Shown: positions 15,467 to 21,669 of the stretch, piece by piece
Layout: each line of letters starts with the position of its first letter
Numbering within the stretch: position 1 is the stretch's first letter
Assembly (NCBI GenBank): GCA_040079935.1
Contig: JBEBJI010000029.1
Location: 1-23,068, forward strand
DNA: 23,068 nucleotides
Origin: Methylotenera_A sp040079935
GTDB taxonomy: Bacteria; Pseudomonadota; Gammaproteobacteria; Burkholderiales; Methylophilaceae
Direction of reading: 5' to 3'
Translations under genes and position numbers: made by a program
Notes under the pieces: generated by a model
The model's input: the letters and a program-made list of their open reading frames with translations, nothing else
The model's database searches: none
What the model was told of the DNA's origin: nothing

Positions 15467-15906
15467 TTCGCATCCTTTTTGTAAACTTTGTCAGCGCGTG
15501 CGACAAAACCATCCACAAACGTGGCGGCAATATGGTTAAACACTGGCGCTATGATTTTCTCTAAAAAACTATTGGCAAATTCGTAATTTAATTTAAACTC
15601 AATTTTACAGGCATTTTCGCGTAGCGCGATAAAATACCAACTGCCATACAAGTGTTTAAAAGGTCCATTTTTAAGTTTTATTTCCATGCTGTTCGGATAA
15701 GTTTTCAGATTTTCCGTAGTAAATTGCTGTTTGATACCGTGATAATTAATATGCAAAGTCGCGCTGGTGCTGGTTTCTGTGCGCGCCAACAAATCTACAC
15801 CGCCACACCAAGGCAAAAATTTCGGGTAATCTTCGACGGCATCCACCAAGCGAAACATTTGCTCAGATGAATGCATTACTAGTACCGTTTTTTCAACCTT
15901 ATGCAT
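15463..15906 (-). CDS. ratA: RatA / COQ10-like START-domain protein
   Basis: 147 residues, polyketide-cyclase/START fold. Conserved features: KTVLVMHSSEQMFRLVDAVEDYPKFLPWCGG, then NGPFKHLYGSWYFIAL, KIEFKLNYEFANSFLEKIIAPVF and a final FVARADKVY. Relatives bind ubiquinone (COQ10) or, as E. coli RatA, are reported to block 70S formation. The quinone role is the safer general reading. The ATG is only three bases from the 102-bp inverted-repeat element at 15910-16011, and its only ribosome-site-like sequence, AAAAGAA, is the outer end of that element. It is divergent from smpB, a common arrangement in proteobacteria. Confidence 0.92.
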   Translation of the reverse strand: MHKVEKTVLVMHSSEQMFRLVDAVEDYPKFLPWCGGVDLLARTETSTSATLHINYHGIKQQFTTENLKTYPNSMEIKLKNGPFKHLYGSWYFIALRENACKIEFKLNYEFANSFLEKIIAPVFNHIAATFVDGFVARADKVYKKDAN

Positions 15907-15909
15907 ATG

Positions 15910-16011
15910 TTCTTTTAATAAATCAAATCTGACTTTGTCAGACTTCGCTTGTCGTAATAATCATACTGTCTTCGCTCGTCTTTCGCGTCATTTTTTGATT
16001 TATTAAAAGAA
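15910..16011. repeat. 102-bp element with perfect 18-bp inverted ends
   Basis: TTCTTTTAATAAATCAAA (15910-15927) is the exact reverse complement of 15994-16011. Between the arms lie a second hairpin, TCTGAC-TTT-GTCAGA (15928-15942), and three copies of a TTCGC(TY)GTC motif (15944-15953, 15971-15980, 15982-15989). It occupies two thirds of the ratA-smpB gap. No coding capacity. It could be a miniature mobile element or a native regulatory structure. A TG flanks both outer ends, which is too short to prove a target duplication. Confidence 0.75.
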
Positions 16012-16060
16012 TGGGCACAATTATGCGTAAAATATCAATTTTAAGCTATTAGTTGCATTC

Positions 16061-16510
16061 ATGAGCATCGCGCAAAATAAAAAAGCGTTTTTCGATTATT
16101 TTATAGAAGATAAATACGAAGCTGGCATCGTGCTAGAAGGCTGGGAAGTTAAAGCTATCCGTGATAATCGCGCCAATTTAAAAGAGGCGTACGTCATTAT
16201 TCAGCGCGGTGAAATTTATCTTATCGGTTGCCACATCACACCCATGGGCGCGGCTTCTACGCATATTCGTCCTGACGCCATTAGAACGCGTAAGTTATTG
16301 TTGCATAACGAAGAGATTAGTAAATTAATCGAGAAAGTAGAGCGCGCAGGCTACACCATCGTGCCGCTCGATATGCACTTTTCAAAAGGGCGTATCAAGA
16401 TTCAAATCGGGTTGGCCAAGGGAAAAAAACAGCATGATAAGCGCGATACCGAAAAAGAGCGTGATTGGGAACGCGAAAAAGGGAGAATCATGCGCTCGCA
16501 TAACAAATAA
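16061..16510 (+). CDS. smpB: SsrA-binding protein SmpB
   Basis: Binds the tRNA-like part of tmRNA and delivers it to stalled ribosomes. 149 residues. Conserved blocks: IAQNKKAFFDYFIEDKYEAGIVLEGWEVKAIR, LIGCHITPMG, RKLLLHNEEISKL, GYTIVPLDMHF, GRIKIQIGLAKGKKQHDKRDTEK and the basic C-terminal tail ending RIMRSHNK. The tail reaches into the mRNA channel in trans-translation. The ATG is preceded by no strong ribosome site. ssrA follows 147 bases downstream, so both partners of the system are side by side. Confidence 0.97.
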   Translation: MSIAQNKKAFFDYFIEDKYEAGIVLEGWEVKAIRDNRANLKEAYVIIQRGEIYLIGCHITPMGAASTHIRPDAIRTRKLLLHNEEISKLIEKVERAGYTIVPLDMHFSKGRIKIQIGLAKGKKQHDKRDTEKERDWEREKGRIMRSHNK

Positions 16511-16511
16511 C

Positions 16512-16557
16512 TTGCCTGCAACCCTCATGGATATTGGCTTGCAGGGCATTTATTTTT
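16512..16557 (+). terminator. Candidate terminator of smpB
   Basis: GCCTGCAA (16514-16521) pairs with TTGCAGGGC (16539-16547) with one bulged G and a 17-base loop, followed by ATTTATTTTT. Confidence 0.5.
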
Positions 16558-16597
16558 GATGCTAAAAACGCTCAAAGCGTACAAAATTAAATCAGCG

Positions 16598-16603
16598 TAT
16601 AAT
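16598..16603 (+). promoter_or_regulatory. -10 box of a probable ssrA promoter
   Basis: A perfect TATAAT lies 54 bases before the mature tmRNA 5' end, giving a start near 16610 and a leader to be removed by RNase P. No convincing -35 is seen at 16-18 bases. Confidence 0.5.
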
Positions 16604-16657
16604 TCACTCATTGCAGAACTAAAGACAAGTTTTGCAAGTCATAGCAATACTGATTTT

Positions 16658-17025
16658 GGGGATGACCCGGTTTCGACGTGGGTTACAAAGCAGTGCAGGG
16701 CATACCGAGGATCAGATTACCTCGTAAATACAGCTGAAACAAGTATAGTCGCAAACGACGAAACTTACTCTCTAGCCGCTTAAGACCGGTTGGACGCTGC
16801 ACCAGCTCTCCCGTGGGTTGGATTGAGGTAACTCATACGCAGTGTCATATACACGGGATACGTTTTACGTTGGGTTACTTAGCGTAGAATTAACCTTTAG
16901 GTAGCTCGTCTGTACAGCGCTTGTCTGTTGGTGTGGTGCAGATTAAATTAAACAACAAGGCTAAGTATGTAGAACTGTCTGTGGAGGATTTGCGGACGGG
17001 GGTTCGATTCCCCCCATCTCCACCA
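16658..17025 (+). ncRNA. ssrA: Transfer-messenger RNA (tmRNA)
   Basis: One-piece tmRNA of 368 nt. The acceptor GGGGATG (16658-16664) pairs with CATCTCC (17015-17021), followed by A and an encoded CCA (17023-17025). The conserved 5' segment ACCCGGTTTCGACGTGGG and the T arm GGGGGTTCGATTCCCCC are present. The tag reading frame GCAAACGACGAA to TAA (16751-16783) encodes ANDETYSLAA. The ending LAA is the degron expected for ClpXP/ClpAP. The tag is followed by pseudoknot sequences. Its partner smpB is immediately upstream. The 3' end of ssrA is a common integration site for genomic islands, and an accessory patch does follow. Confidence 0.97.
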
Positions 17026-17027
17026 AA

Positions 17028-17062
17028 CAATAAAAAGCCACCCTTGCGGTGGTTTTTTATTG
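17028..17062 (+). terminator. ssrA terminator
   Basis: CCACC (17038-17042), loop CTTGC and GGTGG (17048-17052), flanked by AAAAAG on the left and TTTTTT on the right. This is a clean intrinsic terminator two bases after the tmRNA CCA end. Confidence 0.9.
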
Positions 17063-17079
17063 GGTGAAAGAAATTAAGG

Positions 17080-17120
17080 TATTGCACAACGATATGACAT
17101 TACGTTATACTTGTGCAATA
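17080..17120 (+). promoter_or_regulatory. Promoter/operator of the yefM-yoeB pair
   Basis: TATTGCACAA (17080-17089) and TTGTGCAATA (17111-17120) are an exact 10-bp inverted repeat separated by 21 bases, two helical turns. A -10 TATACT (17106-17111) sits against the right arm, and a weak -35 TTGCAC (17082-17087) lies in the left arm. Each arm contains TTGNNCAA, similar to the TGTACA core bound by E. coli YefM-YoeB. Autorepression by the encoded pair is the likely role. Confidence 0.7.
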
Positions 17121-17143
17121 TATTGAACAAGTAAGGAAATATC

Positions 17144-17398
17144 ATGCAAGTAATCAGCTATTCCGAAGCCCGTAATTCATTAAAAAGCGTGTTAGACAGC
17201 GTCAACGATAATGCCAATGTCACCATCATTAACCGTCGCGATGCAGGTAATGCCGTGGTGATGTCGCTAGACCATTACAACAGCATTATTGAAACCCTGT
17301 ACCTCATGCAAAGCCCCGCCAATGCTACGCATTTAGCGGAATCAATCGCGCAATTAAAAGCAGGCAATGCAACACAGCACTCGCTTATTAAAGACTAA
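17144..17398 (+). CDS. yefM: Antitoxin of the Phd/YefM family
   Basis: 84 residues. MQVISYSEARNSLKSVLDSVNDNANVTIINRRDAGNAVVMSLDHYNSIIETLYLM is the typical Phd/YefM N-terminal DNA-binding and dimerisation fold. The C-terminal stretch (about 58-84) is the disordered part that wraps and neutralises YoeB. AAGGAA lies five bases upstream of the ATG. The stop overlaps the toxin ATG by one base (TAATG), the usual arrangement, which makes antitoxin precede toxin. It probably represses the operator at 17080-17120. Confidence 0.95.
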   Translation: MQVISYSEARNSLKSVLDSVNDNANVTIINRRDAGNAVVMSLDHYNSIIETLYLMQSPANATHLAESIAQLKAGNATQHSLIKD

Positions 17399-17664
17399 TG
17401 GCACGGCTGCTGGTATTTACCCCAAATGCGTGGGCAGATTACACCTATTGGCAAACGCAAGATAAAAAAACGCTCAAACGTATTAACGCGCTCATTGAAG
17501 CCACCGCACGTGAGCCATTTACGGGCATAGGCAAGCCCGAAGCCTTACGCGGCGATTTAACAGGTTATTGGTCTAGGCGCATAGACGATGTGAATAGGCT
17601 GGTATATCAAGTGACAGATGGCGAGCTGAAGATTGTTGCTTGCCGATACCATTATCAGAGTTAA
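17398..17664 (+). CDS. yoeB: YoeB-type ribosome-dependent mRNA interferase toxin
   Basis: 88 residues of the RelE/ParE superfamily, YoeB branch. It cleaves mRNA in the ribosomal A site (family knowledge). The residues matching the E. coli active site are all present: E48 (GKPEALRG), R67 (NRLVYQV), H85 and Y86 in RYHY, and the WSRRI motif at 58-62. The toxin therefore looks functional, held by the overlapping antitoxin. The pair lies directly after the ssrA terminator in the accessory patch. Confidence 0.95.
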   Translation: MARLLVFTPNAWADYTYWQTQDKKTLKRINALIEATAREPFTGIGKPEALRGDLTGYWSRRIDDVNRLVYQVTDGELKIVACRYHYQS

Positions 17665-17844
17665 TGTGGACGAACGTCTCGAGCTGGTGTGGCTTCTTGA
17701 TTAGGGTTGCGCAAAGAGGAGTAAATGCAAATAATATCGGAATGTAGATATTTATCTTTGTCAAAAGCATCAGAAGAACTTGATTGTGATGTTGAGGATA
17801 TAGTTCATTTAGCATTAGTAGAAAAACAAATAAAAGGATTTAGT

Positions 17845-18189
17845 ATGAAAAAAATAATTTATATAGCACTTTTGCTCCTGCCTGTTTTAACCTACGCTGA
17901 TGATGAGTATATGACAGGAAATAAACTCCTTAGACAAATAGAGTCTGCTAATAGCAATGAACGTTTGTTTGCTACTGGATATATTTCAGGTTTTATTGAT
18001 GCAATTACTGCTTCTAAAATGTTATTGAACGCAAAGCCAGTAGCATGTGTACCTGATGGAGTAACTTAAGCACAACTGAATGACATAATTCATAATTTTT
18101 TAAAAAAAGAGCCAAAAGAAAGACACAGAGGTGCGCCAATTTTAATAATTGCGTCTATTCAAGAGACATATCCATGTGCGGGAAAGTAA
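17845..18189 (+). pseudogene. Rap1a/Tai immunity-like protein, broken by an in-frame stop
   Basis: From ATG 17845 (AAGGA upstream) the product starts with the signal peptide MKKIIYIALLLLPVLTYA and continues DDEYMTGNKLLRQIES, GYISGFIDAI and CVPDGVT, then meets TAA at 18067-18069. The same frame goes on for 39 more codons (AQLNDIIHNFLKKEPKERHRGA and ASIQETYPCAGK) to TAA 18187-18189. CVPDGVTxxQ, a basic RH turn and a final ETYPC are what I recall of the Rap1a/Tai family of small periplasmic proteins, some of which give immunity to type VI effectors. A single TTA-to-TAA change would explain the stop; a sequencing error is possible. The frame is also open upstream to ATG 17725 behind AGAGGAG, adding 40 residues (YLSLSKASEELDCDVEDIVH) that look like a helix-turn-helix piece and not like part of an exported protein. 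Confidence 0.65.
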
Positions 18190-18280
18190 TACTTTGCAAT
18201 AGCGTGCAAGAAGCATAACGGGGCAGTAGTTAAGCAATCTTAGCTGGTTGACTACTTAATTTTGGTTACAAAGAGATGTT

Positions 18281-18832
18281 ATGCATGACTCATTTTCAAG
18301 CGTAGAAAATATGCTGCGATGGCAAATCGATAATGCTAAAAGACGAGTCGCAGAGATGGGTGCGGGATTTAAAGTTTGTGGAGAGCTTTACCCATTGCCA
18401 AAGCAAACCGATGGACTGCCCGATAGTTGGGCATTTGGGAAGCTTACTAACAACGAAGTTTCACTAGCTCAAGCTCAACACAGCTTAAATTTTGTTAAGG
18501 GTCAATTAGAGTTAACCGAAACTGATTTAAGCAATGGTGATTTACCTTCAGCTATTTACAGAATTATTAACGTTTACAATTCAATTGCTTCGATAAGCGC
18601 TTTGTGGGTTTCAGCTTCATCAGTGCGAGTGTCTCGTTACGTCAATAAGTACAGACAGAGCAAGTCGGAAATAGCTAGATACTCTCGAAAAGATAAGCCA
18701 AGTAAGGGCGATTTAACAAAAAATCGTGATGTATATAATTATCACAATGGCACCTATCATGGATGGAGGAAACACGCGCAGCGCGAATATCATCTATCTC
18801 CGAAAACACTAAACAAGATATTGAAAAAATAA
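18281..18832 (+). CDS. Hypothetical protein in accessory patch
   Basis: 183 residues, not recognised. The ATG follows AAGAGA by five bases. The N-terminal half is mixed and helical (NMLRWQIDNAKRRVAEMGAGF; AQAQHSLNFVKGQLELTETDL). The middle has a mildly hydrophobic helix (SAIYRIINVYNSIASISALW) that is too polar for a clear membrane segment. The last 60 residues are strongly basic (KYRQSKSEIARYSRKDKPSKGDLTK) and end in HLSPKTLNKILKK, which could be a nucleic-acid-binding helix. No signal peptide. No neighbour gives a functional hint; it stands alone between a pseudogene and trhO, with base use more A/T-rich than the core genes nearby. Confidence 0.6.
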   Translation: MHDSFSSVENMLRWQIDNAKRRVAEMGAGFKVCGELYPLPKQTDGLPDSWAFGKLTNNEVSLAQAQHSLNFVKGQLELTETDLSNGDLPSAIYRIINVYNSIASISALWVSASSVRVSRYVNKYRQSKSEIARYSRKDKPSKGDLTKNRDVYNYHNGTYHGWRKHAQREYHLSPKTLNKILKK

Positions 18833-19037
18833 GAGATTTGGGGATTAGCTATGTTAACCCCGATTTGACCATACAAGGTTTTTTGTAGCGCGTATAAATT
18901 CACTTGTCGACGGCATCAAGCCGTTTTAAATGAGATGAATAGTTATGCAACAAATCAGAAAAAATAGAACTGTTCCAAAAACTACAGTGGAAGATGAAAC
19001 TTCGCTAGATTGCGAGGCATGCTTCAGGCTTAAACTT
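18833..19037. other. Gene-free stretch
   Basis: I see no supported gene. There is a small stem ACGGC-ATCAA-GCCGT (18910-18924) followed by TTTAAA, a possible weak end for the hypothetical gene. A plus-strand frame from 18945 runs into the antisense of trhO and is not credible as a whole. Confidence 0.5.
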
Positions 19038-19071
19038 AAAAAGGTAAAAGTAGAGCCAAAGTTACCTTTTT
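19038..19071 (-). terminator. Candidate terminator overlapping the trhO stop
   Basis: AAAAAGGTAA (19038-19047) and TTACCTTTTT (19062-19071) form an exact 10-bp inverted repeat with a 14-base loop. The trhO stop codon is inside the right arm. The stem is A/T-rich and ends in T-runs in either direction. Confidence 0.55.
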
Positions 19072-20009
19072 ACCTTATTCTCACCTATATGTTGCTCGCC
19101 CCGCTGTTTGGCGAGAATCACCTGCTTTTGACGCTCGGTGAGGCTTTTCTTTTTCTCTTCGGTGAGTGAGCTATAACAATGCGGGCAGCTAATGCCAGCG
19201 GTGTATTGCGGTGACTTTAGCTCTTCGGGTGAAAGCGGCATGCGGCAGGCGTAGCATTGGTCGAATTCACCAACTTCCAGCCCGTGTTTTACCGCCACGC
19301 GCTGGTCGAACACAAAGCATTCGCCTTGCCATAAACTCTCTGCCTCTGGCACGGTTTCTAGGTATTTTAAAATGCCGCCTTGCAAGTGATACACTTCATC
19401 GAAACCTTGTTCTAGCATGTAGCTGGATGCTTTTTCGCAGCGGATGCCGCCCGTGCAAAACATCGCTACTTTTTTATGTTTGGTTTTGTCGAGATTGTTT
19501 GCTATATATGTTGGAAACTCGCGAAAGGTGTTGGTTTTTGGGTCAACGGCGCCTTTAAAGGTGCCTATATGCACTTCGTAATCGTTGCGAGTGTCGAGCA
19601 AGATCACATCGGGGTCGCTAATAAGCGCATTCCAATCTTCTGGCTTCACGTAGGTGCCCACAGTGTTGTTGGGATTAACGCTGGGCACACCCATGGTAAC
19701 GATCTCTTTTTTGAGTTTCACTTTCATGCGGTAGAACGGGTGTTCGTCTGCATAGGATTCTTTATGTTCTAAATTGGCAAATTTTCCTTCAAACGCAGCA
19801 TCTGTGCGCAAATAATTGAGTGCCGCATGAATATCTGCTGGCAGACCTGCAATGGTGCCGTTAATGCCTTCGCGTGCAAGCAGAATAGTGCCTTTAATAT
19901 GATGTGCCACGCAGGCCGCATGGATATTGGCCTGCAGGGCAGCATAATCAGGTAGTTCTACAAATTTGTATAAAGCAGCAGTGAGGTATTTGAGTGTGTT
20001 TTCAGACAT
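19062..20009 (-). CDS. trhO: tRNA uridine hydroxylase TrhO (rhodanese family, YceA/UPF0176)
   Basis: 315 residues. TrhO forms 5-hydroxyuridine at the wobble position of certain tRNAs using oxygen (family knowledge from E. coli YceA). Domains in order: an N-terminal acylphosphatase-like part (KGTILLAREGINGTIAG), a rhodanese domain (about 120-220, DVILLDTRNDYEVHIGTF) with catalytic Cys185 in MFCTGGIRCEKAS, and a C-terminal tail with two CxxC pairs (CYAC and CPHC) that may bind zinc. The Cys191 of RCEK is also conserved in the family. It follows fhcC by 59 bases on the same strand and could share its transcript, though no functional link is evident. Confidence 0.95.
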   Translation of the reverse strand: MSENTLKYLTAALYKFVELPDYAALQANIHAACVAHHIKGTILLAREGINGTIAGLPADIHAALNYLRTDAAFEGKFANLEHKESYADEHPFYRMKVKLKKEIVTMGVPSVNPNNTVGTYVKPEDWNALISDPDVILLDTRNDYEVHIGTFKGAVDPKTNTFREFPTYIANNLDKTKHKKVAMFCTGGIRCEKASSYMLEQGFDEVYHLQGGILKYLETVPEAESLWQGECFVFDQRVAVKHGLEVGEFDQCYACRMPLSPEELKSPQYTAGISCPHCYSSLTEEKKKSLTERQKQVILAKQRGEQHIGENKVKR

Positions 20010-20068
20010 AGCAAACTAAATTAATGCAAAAGTGCTATTTTAACAGAGAGCGTTTTTCGAGGGTTGAC

Positions 20069-20740
20069 TTAGGTCAATAATAATAAAATTTCGCCGTTGC
20101 CACCACAAGCTAAATCGCCACCAAAGCGTTGCATGCGCTGGCTTTGAATGTTGTTAAATAGAGTAGAGAGTGGCTTAAAAGAAGCAAACAACAAGGTTAA
20201 AAACGGCAAAGTGTGTGTGCCACAATCTTGAATAGTGGCGTGCAGCTTGGGCAATTTGGTGAGTAAAATCGTGCCGCGCTTCATGCCAAAACCAGCGTAT
20301 TTTCCGACCTTTTCAAATACACCGATGGTGCCTGCAATCATCTGGCTGCCGCAATAATCGCCTGCGCTACCGTCAATTAAAATCAAGCCACGACGCATTT
20401 TGTCGCCCACGCGATCGCCCGCATTGCCGTGGCAAATAACGCTACCGTTGTACATTTTTGCACCTAAAAAATCGCCGCAATCACCGTCAATTGTAATGTT
20501 GCCACGCGCCATTTTATGACCAATAAAATCTAATTGAGAAGTGCTCTTTTTAAACAAGATGTTGTCAAAATTATTGCCACTAACTTTAAACAAGTCAATG
20601 ACTTTAAGGTTATTAATTAAAGTAATTTCTAGTATTTTATCAAGCGACATTCCAGCCAATTTATCGGGCGTCAGTTGGCTACAATCCACTTTAAAAGTTG
20701 GATTCTTTTTGAGTGTGAAAGTAAGCGCCGTCATATTCAT
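20069..20740 (-). CDS. fhcC: Formyltransferase/hydrolase complex subunit C
   Basis: Subunit C of the Fhc complex, which turns formyl-H4MPT into formate through a methanofuran-like cofactor in methylotrophs. 223 residues. The centre (about 75-165) is a right-handed beta-helix made of repeats of the type GDxxGxxMxxGxIxIxGxAG: GDCGDFLGAKMYNGSVICHG, GNAGDRVGDKMRRGLILIDG, GSAGDYCGSQMIAGTIGV. This is the FwdC/GltS-C-terminal fold. The start ATG overlaps the fhcD stop by four bases (ATGA), indicating coupled translation and a stoichiometric complex. Codon 3 is also ATG. Confidence 0.95.
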   Translation of the reverse strand: MNMTALTFTLKKNPTFKVDCSQLTPDKLAGMSLDKILEITLINNLKVIDLFKVSGNNFDNILFKKSTSQLDFIGHKMARGNITIDGDCGDFLGAKMYNGSVICHGNAGDRVGDKMRRGLILIDGSAGDYCGSQMIAGTIGVFEKVGKYAGFGMKRGTILLTKLPKLHATIQDCGTHTLPFLTLLFASFKPLSTLFNNIQSQRMQRFGGDLACGGNGEILLLLT

Positions 20741-21654
20741 TTTTTGGTTAATAGTTCATGTAATTTAAAATGATGCGGGCCGAGCTTGCCGCCATAATTG
20801 CCGGCTGATATACGCTTAACGCCGCTCTTTTCGCCCAAGCCGCAAATCGCCAAAATGCCTGCGCACATGGCATTAGAGACATCATTAAACGTTAGGCCAT
20901 CAATCACAATTTCCATTACGCTTTCAATGTCGTCACTTAATTCAGTGGCGACTAAACCTTTTAATGTGGGGCAAAATGCATCGTTGGTCGAGGCGAACAT
21001 GGTTTTATATTTGCTCCCGACTTTTGAACCGCTACGCACCACGCCACCAGGGAAGGGCATAATCACATTCGGCAGTTGTTTCATGGCTTTAATGGCAGCC
21101 TCGGCTGCTTTTAATGCTTTTGCTTGGCTGGTTGCCAGTAGCAAAAAATTACCGCCGCCAATCGCACGCACCATGCCTGTGGTTTCCTCGCACAAAAACT
21201 CGCCATCCATCACGGGGATGCGCCAATATCTTTTTTTGGAAATTAATTTGGAGGTTTGAAATCCATCGCCGAAATAGCGTAAATTTTTGCCTAAATTGAT
21301 GGGCTCTACTTCCAACCCTTCTTTTGGTTCAATGCCAGCAAAAGCTGCCACAGTGGGGCAGGTGAGCACACATTGTCCCATGCGGGTTTCCAATTGTTGC
21401 ATGAGCACTTTGCTGCCCATCGCAAACATCAAAATACTCACGCCTGGCCGTCCATCAGGCGTTTCATCGGCAGATAATTCACGCTCAATGCCCGCTTCAA
21501 CACCACAACCAATCACGCTGGTTGCAAAGCCTGTCATCGCGTTGGCGGCGTGATACGCCCACGTTAAGTTAAGCGCGGTGATAATCACCCGTGTGCCGCG
21601 CATATTAAATGCTTCGGCGAATGTGTCATCAATTTGTATCCCGTTGATATTCAT
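20737..21654 (-). CDS. fhcD: Formylmethanofuran-H4MPT formyltransferase (Fhc subunit D)
   Basis: Transfers the formyl group between tetrahydromethanopterin and the methanofuran cofactor, in the direction of formate release in methylotrophs. 305 residues, the usual Ftr length. Recognisable stretches: NGIQIDDTFAEAFNMRGTRVIIT at the start, GFATSVIGCGVEAGIE, ETPDGRPGVSILMF, GQCVLTCPTVAAFAG, RYWRIPVMDGEF, PFPGGVVRSGSKVGSKYK, and the end SAGNYGGKLGPHHFKLHELL. It begins 15 bases after the flavin-type gene and overlaps fhcC. Confidence 0.97.
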   Translation of the reverse strand: MNINGIQIDDTFAEAFNMRGTRVIITALNLTWAYHAANAMTGFATSVIGCGVEAGIERELSADETPDGRPGVSILMFAMGSKVLMQQLETRMGQCVLTCPTVAAFAGIEPKEGLEVEPINLGKNLRYFGDGFQTSKLISKKRYWRIPVMDGEFLCEETTGMVRAIGGGNFLLLATSQAKALKAAEAAIKAMKQLPNVIMPFPGGVVRSGSKVGSKYKTMFASTNDAFCPTLKGLVATELSDDIESVMEIVIDGLTFNDVSNAMCAGILAICGLGEKSGVKRISAGNYGGKLGPHHFKLHELLTKK

Positions 21655-21669
21655 TAATTGCGAGTGTTC

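Noticed and set aside
15170..15906. ratA-rnfH as a toxin-antitoxin system
   Set aside because: The order and size fit E. coli RatAB naming, but RatA is a COQ10-like START protein found widely as a core gene and RnfH is not an established antitoxin. I treat them as housekeeping.
16556..16783. A 75-codon frame ending inside ssrA
   Set aside because: It is the tag frame of tmRNA extended upstream by chance; the region is explained by the ssrA promoter and RNA.
16890..17087. Minus-strand frame of 65 codons across the end of ssrA
   Set aside because: It overlaps the tmRNA acceptor and terminator and encodes nothing recognisable; shadow of the RNA gene.
18200..18265. Integron attC site suggested by the imperfect hairpin AGTAGTTAA/TTGACTACT (18219-18250) between the broken gene and the hypothetical gene
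   Set aside because: The outer sequences do not form the paired RYYYAAC/GTTRRRY core sites, and no similar element follows yoeB. A cassette array is not supported.
18945..19169. Plus-strand frame of 74 codons
   Set aside because: Its second half is antisense to the well-conserved end of trhO and the first half shows no domain or good ribosome site.
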